This document shows positions 6,544-12,447 of a stretch of 13,574 nt of DNA, piece after piece. The DNA comes from PHAA01 sp964494735 (GTDB taxonomy: Bacteria; Bacillota; Syntrophomonadia; Syntrophomonadales; Syntrophomonadaceae): contig CAZBSD010000045.1 in the NCBI GenBank assembly GCA_964494735.1, positions 1-13,574 of the forward strand, written 5' to 3'. Position numbers and translations under genes: made by a program. The notes under the pieces were generated by a model. The model had not been told where the DNA came from, searched no databases, and saw only the letters and a list, made by a program, of their open reading frames with translations. The stretch's first letter is position 1; each line of letters opens with the position of its first letter.

Positions 6544-7941
6544 TTATTCCTCTTCGCTTTGCTCCAATTCAAACCAAAAGGTGGTCAGACCGCCTTTTGG
6601 GCTGTCGGCCCCGAAGGCTGCTCCATGGGCCTCCAGCACCGCTTTGACGATAGCCAGGCCTAATCCGGTCCCAGTTGAACCGGTTTGACGATGGGGCGAC
6701 TTATAGTACCGGTCCCAGATGTGGGGCAAGTCTTGAGCATCAATACCGGCACCGCTGTTGGTGACTTGCAGGCGGACCTTGTCATTGGCCGGATACACGA
6801 CCACGGCGATGCTGCCGCAGGGGTCCACATGTTGGAAGGCGTTGCTGATCAAGTTATATAGGACCTGTTCGATGCGGGGCTCATCTCCGTAAGCTGTCAG
6901 GCCAGCCGGTACGTCCACCTGAAAGGCCACTCCCATCTGCTGACACAGCAGTTCATATCGTTGCGCTACCCGGCTGATCAGCTCCTGCACACCGAAGCTG
7001 TCCTGCTGCAGCTGCAGCTGTCCGGACTGTAGCTGGGAAAGATTCAGGATATCGTTGACCATGTGGCTGAGCCGCTGGCTTTCTTCGATGATGATCCCCA
7101 GTTGTTTTTCCCGCTTTTGGGGAGAATCACCGGTGACGTCCCGCAGGGTTTCGGCATAGCCCTGGATGAGACTCAAAGGGGTGCGCAATTCGTGCGATAC
7201 GTTGGCGATCAGGTCTTTGCGCAGATTGTCTATCTGGGCCAGCTGTTCGCCCAGGTAATTGATGGTCTGACCGAGATGCCCGATTTCATCGGCCTGGGAG
7301 ATAGCAGTCCTAGCGGAGAAATCACCGGTGGCCATCTTCTCGGCAGCCTGGTTGATCTCCACAATCGGACGGGCGAAGGTCCGGGCCAGCAGGAAGGAGA
7401 GCAGCAGGGCGGCACCCAGCAGAATAAACGAGATATAGATGAGCTGCAGCTTCAGTATGGCGACGGTGTCTTCAACTGGCGCCAAGGGGACATCCAATAT
7501 CAATACCCCGGATACCTGCCCGCCACTGCTGACCGGTAGGCCGATAATCATATAATCATTGCCCAGCCGGGGGTGAGTGAAGGGGAGTGCGGATTCAGCC
7601 CCGGCTTTGGCCCCCTCATACACCTGGTTGCGCACGCTGCGCAGCTGCATCATCTGTCCATACATCATGGAGGAAGTCTGATACTCGATGTGGCCGTTGA
7701 GATCAAGCAATTCGATACTCAGGTTATTGTCGTAAGCCAGTGCTTCGATACGCTCTGTAAACTGGGTTGGGTCCTGCTCCAGTAAATTGGTGGCAGCGGT
7801 TGCTTTGGCCTCGATGTCCCTTATTTTCATCCCCATGTAGAAGCTCTCCAGGAACACGATTTGGACCAGCCATAGCAGAACCAGTACTATCACCACCAGA
7901 CTCATCATTCCCGCCCATAGCTTGGACCGGATACTTTTCAT
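6544..7941 (-). CDS. Sensor histidine kinase (HAMP, HisKA, HATPase_c)
   Basis: 465 residues; ATG 7941-7939 overlaps the regulator's TGA as ATGA, implying translational coupling. Membrane segments lie at about 11-31 and 165-186 and enclose an extracellular sensor of about 130 residues (34-160) resembling single PAS-like kinase sensors. HAMP spans about 187-240 (RPIVEINQAAEKMATGDFSAR). The phosphoacceptor is His250 in VSHELRTPLSLI. The ATPase domain shows the N box NLISNAFQH (363-371), G1 NSGAGI (395-400) and G2 GTGLGL (424-429). All catalytic motifs are intact. Its overall plan is that of PhoR/BaeS/ResE-like envelope-sensing kinases; the signal is unknown. The gene ends 107 bases before the DUF2680-type gene, leaving room for that gene's own promoter. 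Confidence 0.95.
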   Translation of the reverse strand: MKSIRSKLWAGMMSLVVIVLVLLWLVQIVFLESFYMGMKIRDIEAKATAATNLLEQDPTQFTERIEALAYDNNLSIELLDLNGHIEYQTSSMMYGQMMQLRSVRNQVYEGAKAGAESALPFTHPRLGNDYMIIGLPVSSGGQVSGVLILDVPLAPVEDTVAILKLQLIYISFILLGAALLLSFLLARTFARPIVEINQAAEKMATGDFSARTAISQADEIGHLGQTINYLGEQLAQIDNLRKDLIANVSHELRTPLSLIQGYAETLRDVTGDSPQKREKQLGIIIEESQRLSHMVNDILNLSQLQSGQLQLQQDSFGVQELISRVAQRYELLCQQMGVAFQVDVPAGLTAYGDEPRIEQVLYNLISNAFQHVDPCGSIAVVVYPANDKVRLQVTNSGAGIDAQDLPHIWDRYYKSPHRQTGSTGTGLGLAIVKAVLEAHGAAFGADSPKGGLTTFWFELEQSEEE

Positions 7942-8621
7942 GCTTTGCCTCCTGCATCGAATTTATAACCGGTGCCCCATACGGTAACGATGTATTTCCG
8001 GTAGGCTCCCAGGCTCTCCCGCAGCATTTTGACATGGGTGTCGACGGTGCGGGTATCACCGACGTAATCATATCCCCAGACCGAATCCAGCAGCTGTTCA
8101 CGGGAGAAAACCCGATGGGGATTGCGGGCCAGGAAGGTTATCAGTTCATATTCCTTGGGAGTAAGGCTGACCGCCTGACCATCCACCTTAACCGTGTGCG
8201 AATCGAAGTCCAGGCTCAAGCCCTCAAATACCGCCTGGGGCCCGGGTTCATTACCGCCCGCCCGGCGCAGGATGGCTTTGATACGGGCCAGCAGTTCCTT
8301 GGGACTGAAGGGCTTGGTCAGGTAATCGTCCACACCCATTTCGAAGCCCAATAATTTATCATATTCTTCCCCTCGGGCGGTGAGCATAATGATTGGTACC
8401 GGCGAGACTTTGCGGATCTCCCGGCACAGGCTCCAACCGTTCATGGTCGGCATCATCACGTCCAGGACCACCAGGTCATAGCGGTTTTGCTGAAACTGCT
8501 CCAACCCTTGTCGTCCGTCGGTGGCTTCATCGACTACAAAGTTCTCCAGGCTCATATATTCCTTGATCAGATCCCTGATCAGGGCTTCATCATCCACGAT
8601 CAGTATTCGGGCGCTGTCCAT
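7938..8621 (-). CDS. OmpR/PhoB-family response regulator
   Basis: 227 residues starting at ATG 8621-8619, after GGAGGTAAGGCA. The receiver domain (1-118) has the acidic pocket Asp10-Asp11, phosphoacceptor Asp54 (VVLDVMMP), Thr81 and Lys103 (LTKPF), all intact. The winged-helix DNA-binding domain (about 130-225) has LTPKEYELITFLARNPHRVFSREQLLDSVW and the wing YIVTVWGTGYKF. It is phosphorylated by the kinase encoded next and should bind direct repeats of about 11-base period. Such a repeat is found about 60 bases before this gene and before the DUF2680-type gene, so positive autoregulation is likely. Confidence 0.95.
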   Translation of the reverse strand: MDSARILIVDDEALIRDLIKEYMSLENFVVDEATDGRQGLEQFQQNRYDLVVLDVMMPTMNGWSLCREIRKVSPVPIIMLTARGEEYDKLLGFEMGVDDYLTKPFSPKELLARIKAILRRAGGNEPGPQAVFEGLSLDFDSHTVKVDGQAVSLTPKEYELITFLARNPHRVFSREQLLDSVWGYDYVGDTRTVDTHVKMLRESLGAYRKYIVTVWGTGYKFDAGGKA

Positions 8622-8666
8622 TGCCTTACCTCCTCCGTCCGCTTCCAGCCAGGCATATATACCCTA

Positions 8667-8699
8667 ATAATAGACCAAAAATGTGATGGAAGTATGAAC
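8667..8699 (-). promoter_or_regulatory. Promoter and operator of the two-component operon
   Basis: On the - strand, GTTCATACTTCCATCACA (8699-8682) is followed after 9 bases by the -10 hexamer TATTAT (8672-8667). The segment TCATACTTCCATCACA matches 14 of 16 bases of the DUF2680 promoter element (TCAAACTTCTATCACA), with the same 9-base spacing to the -10. The mRNA start would fall near 8660, giving a leader of about 40 bases. Confidence 0.7.
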
Positions 8700-8701
8700 A
8701 A

Positions 8702-8719
8702 CCGGCCGCCAGCGGCCGG
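8702..8719. repeat. GC-rich perfect palindromic hairpin next to the operator
   Basis: CCGGCCGC (8702-8709) and GCGGCCGG (8712-8719) pair perfectly with a 2-base centre. It abuts the regulator-operon operator. No T run follows on either strand, so it is not a standard terminator; it may insulate or bind a protein. Confidence 0.4.
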
Positions 8720-8954
8720 GGAGCATGCCCACCAGCACACCCACACCCCGACCGAGCATTCCCATCCTCATACCCCGGGCGTGCATCACCGCCATCTGCA
8801 TTGACAAGCCCAGCACAGGAAACCACCCATAACAATAATCGGGACCGGGGAGAGATCATGGCTCCAGCCAGATATCAATCACTGGGAAGGAAAAGAGAGC
8901 ATGCCTGCGTCCCGTAATGGGGTTGGGTATGCCGCTGCCTGACGACATAAAAAA

Positions 8955-8980
8955 CGCCGGTGGATTTTTTTCCACCGGCG
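8955..8980 (-). terminator. Intrinsic terminator of the sigma/anti-sigma operon
   Basis: On the - strand CGCCGGTGGA, a 6-base A loop and TCCACCGGCG form a perfect 10-base stem followed by TTTTTTATG. It directly follows the nested repeat element and lies about 190 bases after the anti-sigma stop codon. It is the clearest terminator in the window. Confidence 0.9.
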
Positions 8981-9104
8981 CAGACCGTCAAAAAAGGCCC
9001 ATAGTTGCGTTAATACGGAACCCCCGTTCAATCGACGTACCTCATGTACGCCTTAATCACGGGGCTCCCGAATGCCTTGCTCTAAGCCTTTTTTGCTCGG
9101 TCTG
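8981..9104. repeat. Nested inverted-repeat intergenic element
   Basis: Three nested pairs: CAGACCG(8981)..AAAAAAGGC(8990-8998) with GCCTTTTTT (9086-9094)..CGGTCTG (9098-9104); GGAACCCCCGT (9017-9027) with ACGGGGCTCC (9059-9068); and the core CGTAC (9036-9040) / GTACG (9046-9050) with a 5-base loop. On the - strand the core reads AAGGCGTACATGAGGTACGT. From memory, elements with a GGCGTAC-loop-GTACGTCGA core and CTTTTT..GTCTGC ends recur in intergenic regions of several bacterial phyla. This copy lies between the anti-sigma gene and its terminator and could be transcribed as a folded 3' UTR. Confidence 0.6.
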
Positions 9105-9120
9105 CCTGAATGTAACTTGT

Positions 9121-9148
9121 TTGACACCCTGCGCCGGCGTTATATTAT
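9121..9148 (+). promoter_or_regulatory. Near-consensus sigma-A promoter antisense to the anti-sigma gene
   Basis: TTGACA (9121-9126), a 16-base spacer and TATTAT (9143-9148) face right, toward the 3' end of the - strand anti-sigma gene, with a predicted start near 9155. No + strand gene lies downstream, so it would make an antisense RNA. A CGCCGGCG palindrome sits in the spacer (9132-9139). Confidence 0.5.
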
Positions 9149-9164
9149 ACCCAGGCTTCAGGGA

Positions 9165-9181
9165 CCAGGATTTAATCCTGG
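9165..9181. repeat. Palindrome across the anti-sigma stop codon
   Basis: CCAGGAT and ATCCTGG flank TTA, whose complement is the TAA stop of the anti-sigma gene. The 7-base stem is weak as a terminator because no T run follows, but it may protect the 3' end. Confidence 0.4.
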
Positions 9182-10188
9182 TCGTCTCCATGGTCATCGT
9201 CATCATCGTCAATATCTTGCCCCGCATTTCCGTGAGCGTTTTTCTTGATTTTGCCGTTAGGGAGATAAACCGTTTGCTGGTCGTCGTTTTCGATGTTACT
9301 TTTCTTCAGCTGGCCCGGGGCCTTGGCTTTGCCATGGCCAGGGGTTACATCATCGTCATCATCATCGGCATCGTGGTCATCTTTAAGGTCCGCTTGGTCT
9401 TCCACTTTGATTTTTTTGATGGCCTTCATGATGTCCTTGACGGAGCCATCTTTATAAAGGGGATCACCATCCATATCTTCATTTTCCAGCTCCAGGATCT
9501 CTTCGTAAATGTCTTCGAGAGCTTCCTGATCAGCATCCTCCGCAATTTCGTTGCCCTGAGCCAACCACAGCTTCTGGAGCAGGTTCAGTTTGCCAGGGGA
9601 TATACCGGCCGCCTTGGCGGCATCGCAGCGGGCATGGCTGACGGCGGCCTGCCCTATCTCGGCCTCGGCCTCATTTTCCTCCAGGGCTTCTTTAGTTCCC
9701 TGGTCGGCATACTTGAGCAGTTTGCCGGCTTTCTTGTCATTGTCGGTCACCGCCGTCAGCTCAACGAAGGATGAATCTCCCGCAGCGATGAAATCTTGTG
9801 CGACTGCCTCATCTACTATGAGCTTGACGGCATCATCCAGCTTCATTCCTTTGATTCTGCCCAGCTCATTCAAAACTGCCTGACCATCATCATTCATGGC
9901 CTCAACACTTACCACCTTATCGAAGCCGTTGATGCCCAGTTCGATACTGGGATTGATGTCAACATACATATAGGATGTGGGGGTGGCATAGACAAATCCT
10001 CCCCCGATCAGCAGCACTGCCAGGCAGGCGGCCAGAGCGAATTTCTTCATTTCACAGATCCTTCCTTTCACGAATGTGGTTGGGCTATTGACCCCCGCCA
10101 GTTCCTTTCTTAAGCGGGCTTCGGTGCGGCTGACCAGGGCCTCATCCGCTTCGATCCGATCCAAGGCTGATTTAATTTGTCTCTGCAT
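9172..10188 (-). CDS. Membrane anti-sigma factor, RsgI-like
   Basis: 338 residues from ATG 10188-10186 after GGAGGGAAAGGG; it overlaps the sigma gene by 17 bases. The cytosolic N-terminus (1-48, with LDRIEADEALVSRTEARLRK) fits the sigma-binding part of such proteins, followed by one membrane segment (49-67). After it comes the RsgI middle-domain signature YMYVDINPSIELGINGFDKV (73-92), a repeated acidic helical section, and a tail with Asp runs (270-280, 325-338). An internal Met47 also has a GGAAGG site and would give a signal-peptide-like version, but would lose the sigma-binding part. The Asp-rich outer tail could bind calcium or wall material; that is inference. The protein should hold the sigma factor inactive until an envelope signal arrives. 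Confidence 0.85.
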   Translation of the reverse strand: MQRQIKSALDRIEADEALVSRTEARLRKELAGVNSPTTFVKGRICEMKKFALAACLAVLLIGGGFVYATPTSYMYVDINPSIELGINGFDKVVSVEAMNDDGQAVLNELGRIKGMKLDDAVKLIVDEAVAQDFIAAGDSSFVELTAVTDNDKKAGKLLKYADQGTKEALEENEAEAEIGQAAVSHARCDAAKAAGISPGKLNLLQKLWLAQGNEIAEDADQEALEDIYEEILELENEDMDGDPLYKDGSVKDIMKAIKKIKVEDQADLKDDHDADDDDDDVTPGHGKAKAPGQLKKSNIENDDQQTVYLPNGKIKKNAHGNAGQDIDDDDDDHGDDQD

Positions 10189-10672
10189 GTCCCTTTCCCT
10201 CCAAGCTCTGTCGCATCATTTCCCTGGCCCTATGCAGCTGCGAGTAGATGGTGTTCACACTGCGCTGCAGCAGCTGTGCCATCTCCGGTACGGTGTATTC
10301 CTGGTAATAATAGAGGTAGATCACGTCTTTGTACTTTGGCGGAAGGGAGAGCACCTCCCTGAGGATATCTCTCTCCTTCGGGTCGCTTCCGGGCAGCTCC
10401 ACATTCTCCATCAGGTCGATCCGCTTCCACCAGAATCCCTTCAGCATATCCTTGCACTGGTTGATGGTGACCCGAATCAGCCAGGCCTTCTGATGATCCG
10501 GGCTGGTGAAGGAGCCTTCCTTCTGGAGCAGTTTCAGGAAAACCTCCTGGAAGACATCGTCTACTTCAGGGCGGCTGCCCAGGTAGACGAAACAGATTCG
10601 ATATACCATATCCGAATACTTCTGCAGAGCCGCGGCTATAATGTCGTCGCCGGCAGGATGTAAAACCGCCAT
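10172..10672 (-). CDS. ECF-type RNA polymerase sigma factor
   Basis: 166 residues from ATG 10672-10670, chosen because GAGGAGATT lies just before it; the frame is open to a TTG at 10729 without a ribosome site. Region 2 spans about 12-80 (YSDMVYRICFVYL, then VDDVFQEVFLKLLQ), with RVTINQCKDMLK at its end. Region 4 spans about 102-155 (LPPKYKDVIYLYYYQEYTVPEMAQLL, then NTIYSQLHRARE), a helix-turn-helix that reads the -35 element. No extra C-terminal domain is present. Its partner is the membrane anti-sigma factor whose start codon lies inside its 3' end, so the pair should be translated in near-equal amounts. The signal and regulon are not visible here. Confidence 0.93.
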   Translation of the reverse strand: MAVLHPAGDDIIAAALQKYSDMVYRICFVYLGSRPEVDDVFQEVFLKLLQKEGSFTSPDHQKAWLIRVTINQCKDMLKGFWWKRIDLMENVELPGSDPKERDILREVLSLPPKYKDVIYLYYYQEYTVPEMAQLLQRSVNTIYSQLHRAREMMRQSLEGKGHAETN

Positions 10673-10749
10673 AGTAATCTCCTCTACATAAAACACGAGC
10701 AACTCGTCCCAATCCTTGCATAACAACAAAAAAACTGGTTCTCTCTATA

Positions 10750-10777
10750 AGTATACGAAGGATCGGATGTTGGCAAA
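10750..10777 (-). promoter_or_regulatory. Candidate promoter of the sigma/anti-sigma operon
   Basis: On the - strand, TTTGCC (10777-10772) or TTGCCA (10776-10771), a 15-16 base spacer and TATACT (10755-10750) make a housekeeping-type promoter about 80 bases before the sigma start. It lies just after the terminator at 10784-10802. I see no clear ECF-type self-promoter. Confidence 0.45.
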
Positions 10778-10783
10778 CAAAAA

Positions 10784-10802
10784 CCCCTCCGGCGGGGAGG
10801 GG
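10784..10802 (-). terminator. Intrinsic terminator after the ABM-fold gene
   Basis: On the - strand CCCCTCC, a 5-base loop and GGAGGGG are followed by TTTTTGTTTG. It separates the monooxygenase-fold gene from the sigma operon. Confidence 0.8.
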
Positions 10803-10939
10803 CGGGATGGTCAAAAAACGCTGACAGCTGTTTCGATAAGGGTAGTCGGTTGCATCGAGGGGCCCAGGTTGGCCTTGCTCAATGGCTTAGCTGCTGCTTG
10901 GCGCTATGGCTTTCTTTGTCTCGATCTGCCGATAGAGAC

Positions 10940-10982
10940 TGAACCGACACAAAGACTCCTGTATATGGACAACAGCGGTTCA
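10940..10982. repeat. Inverted repeat in the 3' flank of the ABM-fold gene
   Basis: TGAACCG (10940-10946) and CGGTTCA (10976-10982) are perfect 7-base arms, with an inner CTGT / ACAG pair. It lies 8 bases after the stop codon in a 190-base stretch without genes. It may be a 3' UTR stem. Confidence 0.4.
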
Positions 10983-10990
10983 GGACCTGC

Positions 10991-11278
10991 TCAACACACC
11001 TCTCTGCATATCGAGAATTCCGGGTCCTTGGTCAGCATATCGCCAGCTTTGGCGTTGGCTGAGGTCGAATGGCGTGCAGTCATATGCTCATGCACGGCCT
11101 CAACTGTTTTCCACCTGCCTATCGTATACCAGACATCCTGGTGCTGGACGTCCTGGAAGAGGAGATAAGAGTCGCAGCCCTCTTCTTTGCGGGTTTCTTT
11201 AGCCATAGTGGTGAAGGTATCCTTGTATTCGGATACCCTTTCCGGTTTCACACATACTTTTGTAATTAGGACGATCAT
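10991..11278 (-). CDS. Antibiotic-biosynthesis-monooxygenase (ABM) fold protein, putative quinol monooxygenase
   Basis: 95 residues, ATG 11278-11276 after GGGAGGTTCCT. It has the full ABM/dimeric alpha-beta barrel plan: first strand MIVLITKVCVKPERVSEYKD, a helix to about 30, EEGCDSYLLFQDVQHQDVWYTIGRWK, a helix with AVHEHMTARHS, and a short end strand. Members such as YgiN and similar proteins act without cofactor on quinols or remove toxic metabolites, forming dimers in the cytosol. The His-rich HEHMTARH section is in the usual position. The exact substrate is unknown. It is monocistronic, with terminators on both sides. A redox or detoxification role is family inference. Confidence 0.85.
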   Translation of the reverse strand: MIVLITKVCVKPERVSEYKDTFTTMAKETRKEEGCDSYLLFQDVQHQDVWYTIGRWKTVEAVHEHMTARHSTSANAKAGDMLTKDPEFSICREVC

Positions 11279-11478
11279 AGGAACCTCCCTTTCCGTAAAT
11301 GAATCTATTCTTATAATAAACCTACAACAACAATTCTATAACCTGCAGACGGTTTAAATCAAGACCCTGCTTCCAATTTATGGGGGAGTGATTGTATACA
11401 TGCAAGCTTCAAGGCGTGTGGCCCTAAACAAAAATAAAAACGGCAGACAGGGTTCAGCAAGTTTCAACACGGACGGGC

Positions 11479-11487
11479 TGTTATAAT
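11479..11487 (+). promoter_or_regulatory. Extended -10 promoter of a candidate small RNA
   Basis: TGTTATAAT is an exact TG-n-TATAAT extended -10 element, which does not need a strong -35; none is seen at 16-18 bases. Transcription would start near 11494. Confidence 0.5.
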
Positions 11488-11493
11488 ATTATC

Positions 11494-11560
11494 AGGTTCC
11501 GATCCGACGTTGTCCCTCTAATTATGGCCAGGTACTTTGGTTGCCTGGCCGTTCTTTTTT
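11494..11560 (+). ncRNA. Candidate small RNA of about 67 nt with its own terminator
   Basis: The transcript predicted from the extended -10 at 11479 ends at a clear rightward terminator: GGCCAGG (11526-11532), 11-base loop, CCTGGCC (11544-11550), then GTTCTTTTTT (11551-11560). No + strand gene precedes it for nearly 6 kb, so the terminator needs its own transcript. The 5' 32 bases are little structured and could base-pair with a target. No ribosome site or ORF of note lies inside. Confidence 0.5.
11526..11560 (+). terminator. Rightward intrinsic terminator
   Basis: Perfect 7-base GC-rich stem GGCCAGG / CCTGGCC followed by GTTCTTTTTT. On the - strand the 3' side is ATAATTAG, poor in T, so it works rightward and is not the end of etfA. 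Confidence 0.8.
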
Positions 11561-11672
11561 CTGCCGCAGCTGCTGTCCATCACCCGGACACTCTCCCCAA
11601 TCCCACCGCATGCCGCCCGGCACTCGGGCTGTCCAACGAGTGGCAGGGCGCGGTTGTACCCACTTATAAGAA

Positions 11673-11708
11673 TCCGCCTCCGGCAGGGCAATGCTGGCCG
11701 AAGGCGGA
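11673..11708 (-). terminator. Terminator of the etfBA operon
   Basis: On the - strand TCCGCCT-T-CGGC pairs with GCCG-G-AGGCGGA around an 11-12 base loop, then TTCTTATAAG. It lies 18 bases after the etfA stop codon. The T run is broken but the stem is strong. The 112 bases from 11561 to 11672 hold nothing I can support. Confidence 0.7.
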
Positions 11709-11725
11709 GTATGAATTTGGGCTGG

Positions 11726-12430
11726 TTATTTGTTGAACTTGGCAACCAACGCCGGCAGAACCGTCTTAAGGTCGCCTACAATGCCATAGTCGCATTGTTT
11801 GAAGATCATGGCGTTCTTGTCGCTGTTGATGGCCACAATGGTGCGGGCCGGGCTGACNNNNNNNNNNNNNNNNNNNNNNNNNNNNNNNNNNNNNNNNNNN
11901 NNNNNNNNNNNNNNNNNNNNNNNNNNNNNNNNNNNNNNNNNNNNNNNNNNNNNNNNNACCAGACTGGCAGCCTTACCGGTATCACCGGCTTCAAACACCC
12001 CGGGGCTCAAGGTTACCACCGTAGTGGGGGCAGTGCAGCGTTCGGTGCGGAAGGCGGCTCCTCCATAGACCATGCGTTTGGTGGTAACTCCACCATCGAC
12101 GCTGATCTCGGCGGCGTCGGCCAGCACGCTGGTACCCAGGGCGGCGGCTATCATGCCGGCCAGCAGGCGGCCTTTGCGGCTGGTTTCCACCAAAACCAGG
12201 TTGGGTTGTTCATTTTTTATAAGGTTGATGATACCAGGGGCATAATGCTCCAGGATCCGCTCATGGCTGAGTTCGCCCAGGTAGTAGACGGTATCGGCTC
12301 CGCTGGCCTGACCTTTATCCCCGGCCCAGATCAAGGCGGTGTTTTCACCCAACTGGGCGGCAGCGCTGACCAGTTCCTTCATGGCATCGTTATGTTCGGC
12401 TATAACAAAAACTTTGCTTAATTTGCTCAC
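11726..12430 (-). CDS. etfA: Electron transfer flavoprotein alpha subunit (interrupted by an assembly gap)
   Basis: Start GTG 12430-12428 (VSKLSKVFVIAEHND), preferred because GGGGGTG lies 6 bases before; a GTG at 12439 lies inside that site. About 157 residues precede the N run and 43 follow it. The N-terminal domain shows KVFVIAEH, VLVETSRKGRLLAGMIAAAL, and TKRMVYGGAAFRTE; the end shows TIVAINSDKNAMIFKQCDYG and the IVGDL motif. EtfA normally has about 320 residues, so the missing part is probably about 115 residues, more than the 100 N suggest; it contains the FAD-binding SGGRG and GQTG motifs. EtfAB passes electrons from acyl-CoA or similar dehydrogenases to the membrane or other acceptors. 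It follows etfB by 17 bases. Confidence 0.93.
   Translation of the reverse strand: MSKLSKVFVIAEHNDAMKELVSAAAQLGENTALIWAGDKGQASGADTVYYLGELSHERILEHYAPGIINLIKNEQPNLVLVETSRKGRLLAGMIAAALGTSVLADAAEISVDGGVTTKRMVYGGAAFRTERCTAPTTVVTLSPGVFEAGDTGKAASLXXXXXXXXXXXXXXXXXXXXXXXXXXXXXXXXXXVSPARTIVAINSDKNAMIFKQCDYGIVGDLKTVLPALVAKFNK
11858..11957. other. Assembly gap of 100 N
   Basis: Exactly 100 N, the usual placeholder for a gap of unknown length. The etfA frame happens to be kept across it as drawn, which is expected by chance one time in three. Confidence 0.95.
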
Positions 12431-12447
12431 TCTACACACCCCCTAAA

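Noticed and set aside
8626..8859. A 77-codon - strand ORF upstream of the regulator
   Set aside because: It contains the regulator operon's promoter and operator, has no family features, and its Cys/Gly composition looks random.
8917..9774. A 285-codon + strand ORF opposite the anti-sigma gene
   Set aside because: Its Ile/Val-rich sequence is the mirror of Asp and Glu codons (GAT/GAC read as ATC/GTC) in the true - strand gene, it crosses the folded repeat and terminator, and it has no family features.
10716..11168. A 150-codon + strand ORF opposite the ABM-fold gene
   Set aside because: It runs through a terminator and the sigma promoter and is the mirror of a well-supported - strand gene.
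11400..11486. A 28-codon + strand ORF (MQASRRVALNKN...) ending inside the extended -10
   Set aside because: GGGGGAG lies 11 bases before the ATG, which is too far, and there is no other support; it could be revisited if transcripts from 11400 are found.
11518..11745. A 75-codon - strand ORF downstream of etfA
   Set aside because: It spans two terminators and has no recognisable protein features.
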